Below, one piece after another: positions 8,674-16,512 of a stretch of 22,287 nucleotides of DNA. Every line of letters starts with the position of its first letter. Positions within the stretch are counted from its first letter, which is position 1. Made by a program: the position numbers and the translations under genes. The DNA is taken from assembly GCA_002420145.1 (NCBI GenBank), contig DIHL01000057.1:1-22287 (forward strand). The letters are read 5' to 3'. The notes beneath the pieces are model-generated. The model was not told the origin of the DNA and did no database searches. It worked only from the letters and a program-made list of their open reading frames with translations. The DNA comes from Bacteroidetes bacterium UBA5697 (GTDB lineage Bacteria > Bacteroidota > Bacteroidia > B-17B0 > Aurantibacillaceae).

Positions 8674-8787
8674 TGTCAGTTCGAGTATTTTTTGGTGTCT
8701 CTTTGCAAAAAATGTATCGAGAACTTTTAAAAGCATACTTCTCGATACAAATTTGCATAGTACAGGCAAATTTTACTCGAAGTGACA
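8674..8787. repeat. Intergenic palindromic element, three nested hairpins (type 1)
   Basis: A 114-bp element fills most of the 192-base spacer. The outer arms (8674-8687 and 8774-8787, core TTCGAGTA / TACTCGAA) pair at 13 of 14 positions. Inside is a perfect 11-bp hairpin (8713-8723 with 8739-8749, TGTATCGAGAA / TTCTCGATACA) whose loop contains the palindrome CTTTTAAAAG (8724-8733). A second small hairpin pairs AAATTTGC (8749-8756) with GCAAATTT (8766-8773). From memory, similar TCGAG-type palindromes are scattered between genes in flavobacterial genomes. No ORF or T-run terminator is present. It may be a non-autonomous mobile repeat or a structured 3' end for the upstream transcript. Confidence 0.8.
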
Positions 8788-8800
8788 GGCTTATAAAAAT

Positions 8801-8832
8801 TTTGGAACGCAAATCTTTTCTACATATCTTTA
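8801..8832 (+). promoter_or_regulatory. Candidate -33/-7 promoter for the MBL-fold hydrolase gene
   Basis: TTTG at 8801-8804 is followed after 20 bases by TATCTTTA at 8825-8832, close to the Bacteroidota TTTG / TAnnTTTG pair with one mismatch in the -7 box. The ATG is 22 bases further on. It begins just after the palindromic element, so transcription would start free of it. Confidence 0.5.
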
Positions 8833-8854
8833 AATCATCAACTCATTAATTATT

Positions 8855-9694
8855 ATGCAACTATATTCTATCAACACCGGACATTTTAAATTAGACGGAG
8901 GCGCTATGTTTGGCGTTGTTCCAAAATCAATTTGGCAAAGATCTAATCCTGCTGATGAAAACAATATGTGCAGCTGGGCGATGCGTTGTTTATTAATACA
9001 AGATGGTAAACGTTTGATATTAGTTGATAATGGCATGGGTAACAAACAAGACGATAAGTTTTTTGGTTATTACTATCTACATGGTAACGACACCTTGGAT
9101 TCGTCATTAGCAAAACATGGTTTTCATAGAGATGATATCACCGATGTATTTTTAACGCACTTACATTTCGATCATTGTGGAGGAAGTATCTCTTATAATT
9201 CTGACAGAACAAAATTAACACCTGCCTTTAAAAATGCAACTTACTGGTGCAACGAAAAACACTGGGAATGGGCAGTAAATCCTAATCCACGTGAGAAAGC
9301 AAGTTTCTTAAAAGAAAACATCATGCCTATTAAAGAAAGTGGGCAATTGAAATATATAGATACATCAAAAGACTTCATGCCTGGCTTTAAAATGTATGAA
9401 GCCAACGGACATACAGAAGCGATGATGTTACCATTATTAGATTATAAAGGAACAACGGTGGCTTTTATGGCTGATTTAATTCCTTCTGTTGGACATTTGC
9501 CTTTACCTTATGTGATGGGTTATGATGTTCGTCCGTTAAATACCTTGAAAGAAAAAGAATATATTTTAAAAACAGCTGCTGATAATCATTGGACCTTATT
9601 TTTTGAACATGACCCAAGCATCGAATGCTGCACGGTTGCTCAAACAGAAAGAGGAATCAGAATGGATAAGAGTTTTGGATTAGTTGAATTATAA
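8855..9694 (+). CDS. Metallo-beta-lactamase-fold hydrolase
   Basis: A 279-residue cytoplasmic protein (no signal peptide) with the full metal-binding set of the metallo-beta-lactamase fold: H102-L-H104-F-D106-H107 in THLHFDHCGG, H186 in ANGHTEAM, D207 in FMADLIPS and H252 in FFEHDPS. This arrangement and length fit the branch that includes N-acyl-homoserine lactonases (AiiA, AttM) and other lactone or ester hydrolases, which bind two zinc ions. Sequence alone cannot name the substrate, and I would not call it a quorum-quenching enzyme without testing. A possible promoter lies just upstream. The OmpA-family gene starts 12 bases after its stop, so the two are probably co-transcribed, though no functional link is obvious. 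Confidence 0.88.
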   Translation: MQLYSINTGHFKLDGGAMFGVVPKSIWQRSNPADENNMCSWAMRCLLIQDGKRLILVDNGMGNKQDDKFFGYYYLHGNDTLDSSLAKHGFHRDDITDVFLTHLHFDHCGGSISYNSDRTKLTPAFKNATYWCNEKHWEWAVNPNPREKASFLKENIMPIKESGQLKYIDTSKDFMPGFKMYEANGHTEAMMLPLLDYKGTTVAFMADLIPSVGHLPLPYVMGYDVRPLNTLKEKEYILKTAADNHWTLFFEHDPSIECCTVAQTERGIRMDKSFGLVEL

Positions 9695-9706
9695 AAAAAT
9701 TTGAAT

Positions 9707-10870
9707 ATGAAATCATTAATAATAACACTTCTATTTATTTCATTAAATATCTTCAGTCAAAATGTTTTTAAATTACATTTAGGTTGTTATAAAAGTGGTG
9801 ATACTATTCCATTAGAGGAATTAAAAAAAATAAATTTCGTGGAATTATTTGACCATTCTCAAGAAAAACAAACTATAAGTTTGTATTCTTGGGATCTATC
9901 AATTGCTACAATAAACAATATTTACAAATCAAGTCCAAATAATCCTAAAATGTTAACTTTAGAAATAAAGAATACTTTGGTAGGACATTCGACTGAAACC
10001 CCAAAAAAAATTACTTTTAAAAACATTAAGACTGTTTCCCTTCAAGAATTTGATAACATTAGTTACGGCACAATACCAGACGTGACTTTTTATATCTCAA
10101 AAACTGGAAGAATGTGCAATGGTAATTCAAATAATAACAGTAAAACAATTACATATAAAGGAAAATTATTAACTGGAAAAGTAGAAAAAGAGCCCTTAAG
10201 TAATCAAAAAGTAATATTAAAGAATAACAAAAACATAGAGGTTCAAGCTACAACTACTGATAAATATGGGGATTTCAATTTTCAAACCGTAAATACTAAA
10301 AATTCCTATAAAATTGAAGTTGCCTCAGGCGGTCCAAATGTTAAAGACGATCAAATATATATCGCTAAACAAGATGGCTCCAACATACGCTCTCTTAAAA
10401 AAGTTGGCAACAATTTCGTTTACGAATTACTTTCTATCGAATTAACCAAATTATCTGAAGAAAAAATCGATGATACTAAAATCACATTAAAAGATTTTTC
10501 ATCTTCTGCTAAAAAAGAATTAACTGTAACTAAAGATGTATATTATAAAGTAAATTCAGCTGATATTACAACTGATTCTAAACAAATATTAGATGATATT
10601 GTGAAATCTCTACAAGAAAATAAGACATTAAAACTATCAATTATAAGCCATACTGATTCTCAAGGTGATGACAATTCTAATTTACAATTATCAGAAAAGA
10701 GAGCAAAAAATGTAATGGATTATTTTCTTTCTAAAGGAATAGAAAAAAGTCGAATGTCATCTAAAGGCATGGGAGAAACAAAAATAATTAACCGTTGTAA
10801 AAATGGGATAGACTGTTCAGAGGATGAACATAAATTAAATCGACGAACAGAATTTATTTTTTCTAAATAA
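9707..10870 (+). CDS. OmpA-family peptidoglycan-binding protein with CarboxypepD-regulatory-like domain
   Basis: A 387-residue envelope protein. I chose the ATG at 9707 over a TTG two codons upstream because it places MKSLIITLLF directly at the head of a signal peptide cleaved near FSQ. Residues about 20-135 match no family I recognise. Residues about 148-207 (ITYKGKLLTGKVEKEPLSNQ and GDFNFQTV) look like a carboxypeptidase-regulatory-like beta-sandwich, common in Bacteroidota OmpA proteins. The C-terminal 120 residues are an OmpA domain: YYKVNSADIT, SIISHTDSQGDDNSN, LSEKRAKNVMDYF and NRRTEFIF, including the Asp and Arg positions that hold diaminopimelate in peptidoglycan. The Cys-x5-Cys insert before NRRTEF may form a disulfide. 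There is no OmpA barrel, so it is probably periplasmic or lipid-independent. Its stop is three bases from the stop of the convergent next gene. Confidence 0.87.
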   Translation: MKSLIITLLFISLNIFSQNVFKLHLGCYKSGDTIPLEELKKINFVELFDHSQEKQTISLYSWDLSIATINNIYKSSPNNPKMLTLEIKNTLVGHSTETPKKITFKNIKTVSLQEFDNISYGTIPDVTFYISKTGRMCNGNSNNNSKTITYKGKLLTGKVEKEPLSNQKVILKNNKNIEVQATTTDKYGDFNFQTVNTKNSYKIEVASGGPNVKDDQIYIAKQDGSNIRSLKKVGNNFVYELLSIELTKLSEEKIDDTKITLKDFSSSAKKELTVTKDVYYKVNSADITTDSKQILDDIVKSLQENKTLKLSIISHTDSQGDDNSNLQLSEKRAKNVMDYFLSKGIEKSRMSSKGMGETKIINRCKNGIDCSEDEHKLNRRTEFIFSK

Positions 10871-10873
10871 ACA

Positions 10874-11188
10874 TTAATTCATAATCAACTCAGGCAATCC
10901 CATTGGGGCAGAGTCGAAAAAGGCTAATTCGAATATCTCTACTTTCACATCCTTAATAATTGGGAAAGTAGCTAAAATATCCATCACGGTTTCTTGGTCT
11001 TTTGCTTGCATGGTTACCCAAAGCTGGCTACGTTCCATATCCAAAGCGTAATTCAAGATGGTTCTTTCTTCTAGGAGCTGATTTACTCGTTCACGTTGTT
11101 GAGGAATTAATGCCGCAAAACGACGGGTAAAAACGTCTGGTAAAGTTATATGTACTTGGAAGGTATTTAATGGTTGGAAAAAGCTCAT
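10874..11188 (-). CDS. Small muconolactone-isomerase-like (dimeric alpha/beta-barrel) hypothetical protein
   Basis: A 104-residue soluble protein starting at the ATG complementary to 11186-11188 (MSFFQPLNTFQVHITLP). An upstream in-frame ATG at 11224 would add 12 residues (MLHYIYYKLRTK) that look like translated spacer, so I prefer the shorter start. The pattern VHITLP, LIPQQRERVNQLL, SQLWVTMQA, MDILATFPIIKDVKVEIFEL follows the beta-alpha-beta-beta-alpha-beta plan of ferredoxin-like dimeric proteins and resembles muconolactone delta-isomerase, including the LP, W and FP positions. No aromatic-degradation genes lie nearby, so catalysis of that reaction is doubtful. Divergent from yebC with a 90-base spacer, and convergent with the OmpA gene. 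Confidence 0.75.
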   Translation of the reverse strand: MSFFQPLNTFQVHITLPDVFTRRFAALIPQQRERVNQLLEERTILNYALDMERSQLWVTMQAKDQETVMDILATFPIIKDVKVEIFELAFFDSAPMGLPELIMN

Positions 11189-11238
11189 TTTTGTTCTTAA
11201 TTTATAGTAAATGTAGTGAAGCAATTGAGATTTTGAGT

Positions 11239-11246
11239 TAAATTTG
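11239..11246 (+). promoter_or_regulatory. Bacteroidota -7 box before yebC
   Basis: TAAATTTG is an exact TAnnTTTG match, 32 bases before the yebC ATG. No clear -33 box stands at the usual spacing, so confidence is moderate. Confidence 0.45.
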
Positions 11247-11278
11247 TCGAAATTTAGATAATTTAAGATTTATAGATT

Positions 11279-11992
11279 ATGGGACGTATTTTTGAAACCA
11301 GAAAAGCAACAATGTTTAAACGCTACGCTAAAATGGCGAAGCAGTTTACTAAAATAGGACGTGAAATTGTGATGGCCGTGAAACAAGGTGGGCCTCACCC
11401 TGAATTGAACCCAAAATTAAGAGCTTGTATTGCCAATGCTAAAGCGGTAAACATGCCTAAAACAAATGTTGAAAGTGCTATTAAACGTGCTTCAGAAAAA
11501 GATTCGTCGAACTTTGATGAAATTGTGTATGAAGGATATGGACCATATGGAGTTCCTGTTTTAGTAGAATGTGCAACAGATAACCCTACTCGTACGGTTG
11601 CTAACTTACGTGTGTATTTTAGCCGTAACAATGGTTCATTAGGAACTACTGGTTCTGTAAGTTTTATGTTTGAGCGTAAAGGTTTATTTAAAGTGGATTC
11701 TACTGGATTAAACCATGATGATGTAGAATTAGACATTATTGATTACGGTGCTGAAGAATTAACATGGGATGATGAAAACAACGAATTAATTGTGCAAGTA
11801 GCGTTTACTGATTTTGGTTCGATGCAAGCAGGCTTGGAAGAAAAAAAATACACTGTAAAAGAAACCATTAAAACGTATATTCCAACTACAACTAAAGAGT
11901 TAACGGAAGAAGAAGAAATTGAATTTAAAAAGATGATTGATAAAATGGAAGATGATGATGATATCATGACCGTTTATCATAACATTGCGTAA
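11279..11992 (+). CDS. yebC: YebC/PmpR (TACO1) family protein
   Basis: A 237-residue cytoplasmic protein of usual family length. The N-terminal helical domain has GRIFETRKATMFKRYAKMAK and FTKIGREIVMAVKQGGPHPE, the Bacteroidota form of the family opening. Next come NPKLRACIANAKAVNMPK and the YEGYGPYGVPVLVECATDNP signature, then the segment TRTVANLRVYFSRNNGSLGTTGSVSFMF, which is strongly family-specific. The C-terminal third is acidic (TEEEEIEFKKMIDKMEDDDD). YebC proteins were first described as DNA-binding regulators, while the mitochondrial relative TACO1 and recent bacterial work point to a role in translation, particularly at proline-rich stretches. The gene has its own -7 box and is followed by a repeat-rich spacer before recJ. 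Confidence 0.94.
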   Translation: MGRIFETRKATMFKRYAKMAKQFTKIGREIVMAVKQGGPHPELNPKLRACIANAKAVNMPKTNVESAIKRASEKDSSNFDEIVYEGYGPYGVPVLVECATDNPTRTVANLRVYFSRNNGSLGTTGSVSFMFERKGLFKVDSTGLNHDDVELDIIDYGAEELTWDDENNELIVQVAFTDFGSMQAGLEEKKYTVKETIKTYIPTTTKELTEEEEIEFKKMIDKMEDDDDIMTVYHNIA

Positions 11993-12000
11993 CAGAAGTT

Positions 12001-12096
12001 TAGAAAGTTAATGAGTTATAAAGTGTAGAAAGTTATGTTTTGATTTTCTTCAATATTTTAACTATCTAACTTTCAAAAACTATCTAACTTTTAAAA
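12001..12096. repeat. Repeat-rich spacer with AGAAAGTTA / TAACTTT inverted motifs (type 3)
   Basis: The 112-base yebC-recJ spacer is built from short repeats. TAGAAAGTTA occurs at 12001-12010 and 12026-12035. Further on, two tandem 18-base units (12061-12078 and 12079-12096, ACTATCTAACTTTCAAAA with one change in the second) end just before the recJ start. AAAGTTA on the left (12004-12010, 12029-12035) is the reverse complement of TAACTTT on the right (12067-12073, 12085-12091), so alternative hairpins are possible. The last unit ends eight bases before the recJ GTG and would lie in its 5' leader. Confidence 0.65.
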
Positions 12097-12104
12097 CTAT
12101 TACC

Positions 12105-13811
12105 GTGCAAAAGAAATGGAACATACATCAAATACAACATGTAGAAGAAGTTTCTTCTTTGCAAGCCGCATTAGCTGTTGATTCTACTATTGCCAAATTA
12201 CTTTCTTTAAGAGGCATTAAAACCTTTGAAGACGCAAAAACATTTTTTCGTCCGAGTTTGGATATGCTGCACGATCCTTTTTTAATGAAAGGCATGAACG
12301 TGGCTGTGGAGCGAATTGTAAAAGCTATTGCTAATAAAGAGAAGGTTTTAATTTTTGGAGATTATGATGTAGATGGAACCACCTCTGTAGCATTAGTTTA
12401 TAGTTTTTTAAAAAAATACATTCCAGAAATACGTTACTATATTCCTGATCGTTATGCCGAAGGTTATGGTATTTCGTTTAAAAGTATTGATTACGCTGCC
12501 GAAAATAATTATTCTTTAATCATTGCATTAGACTGCGGTATTAAAGCCAATGATAAAATAGATTATGCGAATTCAAAAAACGTTGATTTTATTATTTGTG
12601 ACCATCACTTACCAGGTGATGAAATACCGAAAGCTATTGCAGTACTTGATCCCAAACAAAACGATTGCCCCTACCCTTACAAAGAACTAGCAGGTTGCGG
12701 CATTGGTTTTAAATTAGCACAAGCTTTTTGCATTCAAAATGGAATTGATGAACAAGAAGTATTTGAATACTTAGATTTAGTTGTCACAAGTATTGCGGCG
12801 GATATTGTTCCGATTACTGGCGAAAACAGAGTACTCGCGCATTTTGGATTAAAAAAATTAAACGCCGATCCTCGTCCTGGTTTAAAAGCATTACTAGCTT
12901 TAAACAAACAACAGGATAGAGAGTTAGACATTAACACCTTAGTGTTTACCATTGCCCCTCGTATTAATGCGGCAGGACGAATTGAACATGGTTCTAAAGC
13001 GGTTGAATTATTAATTAGCGATACGGATGAAGCGACTGAGTTTTCTAAAAAAATAAACGAAACTAATTCTCAACGCCGAGATATTGATATTAGCATTACC
13101 GACGAAGCATTTGAAACCATGGATTTAGATCCTATCACACCATTCAAAAAATCAACGGTATTATTTAATCCTAGTTGGCATAAGGGTGTGGTTGGTATTG
13201 TGGCGTCTCGTATGATTGAGCGCTATTATAAACCAACCATTATCTTAACCGAATCTAACGGCATGGCAACAGGCTCTGCACGAAGTGTGAAAGATTTTGA
13301 TGTGTACACCGCTATTGAAAATTGCTCTCACTTATTAGAACAATTTGGCGGACATAAATTTGCCGCGGGCTTAACGTTGAAAACAGAAAACGTGAAAGCA
13401 TTTGCCGAAGCGTTTGAAAATGAAGTATCTCGCTCTATCACCGATGATATGCTTATTCCTGTTGTGGAAGTAGATTTGGAAATTGCTTTAGACGATATTA
13501 ACGAAAAGTTAGTTCGTATCTTAAATCAGTTTGCTCCACACGGTCCACATAACATGACGCCTGTATTTGTAAGCCGTGGCGTGTTAGACACTGGTTTTGC
13601 AAAAATTGTGGGCAACAATCATTTAAAATTAGAAGTATATCAACCAAATACACAACTCACCAAAGTAGAAGCCATTGCTTTTAATAAAGGTGATTTTTTA
13701 AATTTCTTTAAACGCAACATTCCTGTTGACATTGTTTACAAAATAAAAGTAAATGAGTTTAGAGGTACTACCTCTATTCAATTGATGATTGAAGAGATGA
13801 AGGCATCTTAG
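12105..13811 (+). CDS. recJ: Single-stranded-DNA-specific exonuclease RecJ
   Basis: A 568-residue cytoplasmic enzyme of normal RecJ length. RecJ degrades single-stranded DNA 5' to 3' in RecF-pathway recombination, base excision and mismatch repair. The DHH-domain metal ligands are visible: D86, D88 and D90 in IFGDYDVDGTTS, D143 in ALDCGIKA, and D166-H167-H168 in ICDHHLPG, followed by LDPKQNDCPYP. The second half carries the DHHA1 domain, with SWHKGVVGIVASRM, ATGSARSVKDFD and FGGHKFAAG (GGH at 415-417), and a C-terminal OB-fold region. The start is GTG (QKKWNIHQ follows); no in-frame ATG lies nearby. It is separated from yebC by a repeat-rich spacer and is convergent with the metalloprotease gene 76 bases away, with no strong terminator between them. 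Confidence 0.96.
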   Translation: MQKKWNIHQIQHVEEVSSLQAALAVDSTIAKLLSLRGIKTFEDAKTFFRPSLDMLHDPFLMKGMNVAVERIVKAIANKEKVLIFGDYDVDGTTSVALVYSFLKKYIPEIRYYIPDRYAEGYGISFKSIDYAAENNYSLIIALDCGIKANDKIDYANSKNVDFIICDHHLPGDEIPKAIAVLDPKQNDCPYPYKELAGCGIGFKLAQAFCIQNGIDEQEVFEYLDLVVTSIAADIVPITGENRVLAHFGLKKLNADPRPGLKALLALNKQQDRELDINTLVFTIAPRINAAGRIEHGSKAVELLISDTDEATEFSKKINETNSQRRDIDISITDEAFETMDLDPITPFKKSTVLFNPSWHKGVVGIVASRMIERYYKPTIILTESNGMATGSARSVKDFDVYTAIENCSHLLEQFGGHKFAAGLTLKTENVKAFAEAFENEVSRSITDDMLIPVVEVDLEIALDDINEKLVRILNQFAPHGPHNMTPVFVSRGVLDTGFAKIVGNNHLKLEVYQPNTQLTKVEAIAFNKGDFLNFFKRNIPVDIVYKIKVNEFRGTTSIQLMIEEMKAS

Positions 13812-13887
13812 ATAGAATTAATGTTCCTTAAACCTTTTATTAAGCTATTACAATTAAAACGACTGTTCTTTAAAATATTTTTCATTA

Positions 13888-15936
13888 TCACTTATTTATT
13901 ACTATTTTTTTAATAAAAACACCTTGCTTTGTTTTTAGCAATACATTATAAAAACCATTTTGTAACGGCGTAGAAACCTCTATTTTTTGTACTCCAATAG
14001 CATGTGCTTTTATATTGCTTTCAAACACCACTCTTCCTAATACATCACTCACTTCAATGCTTTCATCCCCTGGATTAATTGATTCATAGTCAATATAAAA
14101 ATGCCCATTTGACGGATTTGGATAAACAGACAAATTATGACTAGATGTTTCATTATCATTTAAATTTGTAATATTAGAACCAAGATTAATATTATCTATA
14201 TATAAATTATTTCCACCATCAGTTACATTAACTATTTTGATAAGCACATTTGGATACGTTGTATAAGTTGCTAAACTAATATTAGCTATTTTCCATGTGG
14301 TGTTTGCATCGGGAATATATGGCGTTGTTTGAGTTGTACCTGTAATCATCGTTGATCCAGTTCTATAAAACACCTGAGTCCATGTTACACCACAATCTTT
14401 TGATACCAATACAATCAATTCATCTGAATAATTTGGATCTGATTTAGCATAAGCCCACTTAAAATTTAAATATGGTATGCCAACAAATGATGTAAAATCA
14501 AATCGTGGTAATATCATTGCGTCTGATTGACCGTAATTAATATTTATTAAATTATTTATTTTAGCACTAGCTGTGCCTTGATAAGCAATTGCCACAGTAT
14601 CTCTTTCCCAGGTAATACCTCCATCCGGGTTATCAATTGTAATACCATTTGCAGGAAAACTATACGCTTCAAAACCTTCAAAATAAGGCAATGATTGCCC
14701 TATTGGTGGAGTTGTTACATTTATATAATTATTTAAAATTAAACTATCCACACCAATGCTATTAGTTGCAATTAATTTAACCTGAAAATTTCCTATTGAA
14801 GAATAAGTTACTGTAGGGTTAGCTACTGCAGAAGTAGCTGGAACACCCCCCTGAAAAAACCACTGATACGTCGTTGGATTATTTTGCGATTTATTATAAA
14901 ACGTTATTGAATTACCAACACAAATATTTGGATTTAAGGTAACAAAATCAGCAATTACATTGCAATTATTATTTACAAAACCCGCACTACAACCTGTAGA
15001 ATCAATATTCCAAGTTTGCCATATATCAATTCTAAAACTTGCTAAAGTGGCTTGCATACGTTGCGCTTGACCATTTGTAAACATGTTTTTACAATTATCA
15101 TTTGAATAGTCTAAATAATTTTGAATCTGATCATTTACGTTAGGCACATCAATAGAACAACTATTAATAGTTGGGCAACCAAAGTTTGGATTAGCTGCAG
15201 GTGGTGTGTCACAAACATAATCACCATCTGCACAAGTATCCGCTCCGCAACCTCCGTTAAATGTATGATATAAACCAAACCAATGACCAACTTCATGTGT
15301 AGTTGTTCTTCCTAAAGTTGTTGAAGCTGTACCTGTCTTTCCAAAATAATCATGGCGAACAACTATTCCATCTTCGTCTGGCGGCCCTCCTGGAAATGAA
15401 GAATAACCTAAAGTGCCACTTCCGTTATTAATATTTTTAACAACGTATATGTTTAAATAACGTAAATTGTCCCAATAACTCAATAATTTCAACTGACTTC
15501 GTTGATGAGTTTGATGATTAGACAAAGGGCTTTTTATACGAACAATACCATTAGTACATTTTCCTTGAGGATCTTTTTTTGCCAAACAAAATTCTATTTC
15601 AGTATCCACGCCATTTCCATAACCGTTTGTGCCAATTATTTTTCTAAAATCTTCGTTTAAAACATCAATTTGACTTTGTATCTGGGCATCCGAAATATTA
15701 TTAGTTCCTCCGTCGTGAACTACATGAACAACTACTGGTATGATTTTCACAGAAGGGAGTGTCGCTTTTTGCAGTTTTGACTTCTCTATTTCTTTTTTAA
15801 TTTCAACCTCTGATTTATTAATAGCGACTTTATGTAAACGTTGATATTTATCAAAATAACAAGGTTCATTAAGATTTTGAGCTATAGAGCTAAAACAGAA
15901 AAATAGTAAAATAATTGAAGTAAATAATTTAATCAT
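13888..15936 (-). CDS. Secreted M43 (pappalysin-like) zinc metalloprotease with type A T9SS sorting domain
   Basis: A 682-residue secreted protease. I start at the ATG complementary to 15934-15936 (MIKLFTSIILLFFCFSSIAQ, a clean signal peptide). A longer frame from 15975 would begin inside the -7 box. The catalytic motif H214-E215-VG-H218-WFGLY-H224 is intact, followed by a cysteine-rich segment and DTPPAANP typical of M43 (cytophagalysin/ulilysin relatives). The Met-turn reads NYLDYSND, with Leu (275) where Met is usual. After the catalytic domain come a PKD-like domain (TYQWFFQGGVPATSAVANPT), a MAM/cleaved-adhesin-like beta-sandwich (FEGFEAYSFPANG to LYIDNINLGS), and a C-terminal type A sorting domain (LSVYPNPSNGHFYIDY, SDVLGRVV, GFYNVLL, KKIVINK). 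It should cross the outer membrane through T9SS and cleave extracellular proteins. Confidence 0.93.
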   Translation of the reverse strand: MIKLFTSIILLFFCFSSIAQNLNEPCYFDKYQRLHKVAINKSEVEIKKEIEKSKLQKATLPSVKIIPVVVHVVHDGGTNNISDAQIQSQIDVLNEDFRKIIGTNGYGNGVDTEIEFCLAKKDPQGKCTNGIVRIKSPLSNHQTHQRSQLKLLSYWDNLRYLNIYVVKNINNGSGTLGYSSFPGGPPDEDGIVVRHDYFGKTGTASTTLGRTTTHEVGHWFGLYHTFNGGCGADTCADGDYVCDTPPAANPNFGCPTINSCSIDVPNVNDQIQNYLDYSNDNCKNMFTNGQAQRMQATLASFRIDIWQTWNIDSTGCSAGFVNNNCNVIADFVTLNPNICVGNSITFYNKSQNNPTTYQWFFQGGVPATSAVANPTVTYSSIGNFQVKLIATNSIGVDSLILNNYINVTTPPIGQSLPYFEGFEAYSFPANGITIDNPDGGITWERDTVAIAYQGTASAKINNLININYGQSDAMILPRFDFTSFVGIPYLNFKWAYAKSDPNYSDELIVLVSKDCGVTWTQVFYRTGSTMITGTTQTTPYIPDANTTWKIANISLATYTTYPNVLIKIVNVTDGGNNLYIDNINLGSNITNLNDNETSSHNLSVYPNPSNGHFYIDYESINPGDESIEVSDVLGRVVFESNIKAHAIGVQKIEVSTPLQNGFYNVLLKTKQGVFIKKIVINK

Positions 15937-15972
15937 TATATAAGATTTAAAACATCCAAATCGAATGTATAT

Positions 15973-15980
15973 CAAATATA
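15973..15980 (-). promoter_or_regulatory. Bacteroidota -7 box before the M43 protease gene
   Basis: On the minus strand TATATTTG (CAAATATA on the plus strand) matches TAnnTTTG exactly. It lies 36 bases before the ATG at 15936 and overlaps the alternative start at 15975, which argues for the downstream start. No clear -33 box is seen. Confidence 0.5.
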
Positions 15981-16057
15981 AAAAAATAAAAGAAAATATA
16001 TTTAATCTGAATTGAGATATAAGGAAAAAAACACTTTACAGAAATAAAACTTTAAAT

Positions 16058-16510
16058 CTACTCCCTATTCTTACTATCCATTAAAATAGTAACAGGTCCA
16101 TCGTTTACTAAACTTACTTTCATATCGGCTCCAAATTGTCCTTTTTTGATAGGCTTGTTTAGGAGTTGAGATAATTGCTGAATACAATATTCGTAAAGTG
16201 GAATGGCAATATCTGGTTTAGCTGATTTAATAAAAGAAGGTCGGTTGCCTTTTTTAGTAGAAGCAAATAAAGTAAATTGAGACACTAATAATACATCGCC
16301 ATTAATATCTTGTATTGATAAATTTAGTTTATCATCGGCATCTGAAAAAACACGCATACCTATTAATTTTTGGCACAACCAATCAACATCTTCTTTGGTA
16401 TCGTTTTCTTCAACACCCACTAATACTAAAAAACCTTTTTGTATATCAGAGTAAATAGCACCATCTATTTTTACAGAGGCCTCAGATACTCTTTGAATAA
16501 CAAAACGCAT
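16058..16510 (-). CDS. dtd: D-aminoacyl-tRNA deacylase
   Basis: A 150-residue cytoplasmic enzyme of exact family length that removes D-amino acids (and Gly mischarged on tRNA-Ala) from tRNA. It opens MRFVIQRVSEASVKIDG, as is standard, and carries both active-site motifs: SQFTLFAS at 77-84 and NDGPVT at 136-141, the Gly-cis-Pro motif that enforces chirality. RPSF (90-93) is also conserved. The start codon lies two bases after the dsbD stop (16511-16512), so it is the last gene of a tight operon with dsbD. The link looks organisational rather than functional. Downstream, 121 AT-rich bases separate it from the protease start. Confidence 0.96.
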   Translation of the reverse strand: MRFVIQRVSEASVKIDGAIYSDIQKGFLVLVGVEENDTKEDVDWLCQKLIGMRVFSDADDKLNLSIQDINGDVLLVSQFTLFASTKKGNRPSFIKSAKPDIAIPLYEYCIQQLSQLLNKPIKKGQFGADMKVSLVNDGPVTILMDSKNRE

Positions 16511-16512
16511 AA

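Noticed and set aside
8855..9694. Calling the MBL-fold enzyme an AHL lactonase (quorum quenching)
   Set aside because: Metal ligands fit the branch, but they are shared by many hydrolases and no quorum-sensing gene is nearby.
11395..11967. Two minus-strand frames opposite yebC
   Set aside because: Both mirror conserved yebC codons; the serine-rich one comes from the antisense of the acidic GAA/GAT tail.
13812..13887. Terminator between convergent recJ and the M43 gene
   Set aside because: Only a five-pair CTTAA/TTAAG stem is present; no convincing structure in the 76 bases.
15937..15975. N-terminal extension of the M43 protease from an upstream ATG at 15975
   Set aside because: It would put 13 residues before a complete signal peptide and start inside an exact -7 promoter box.
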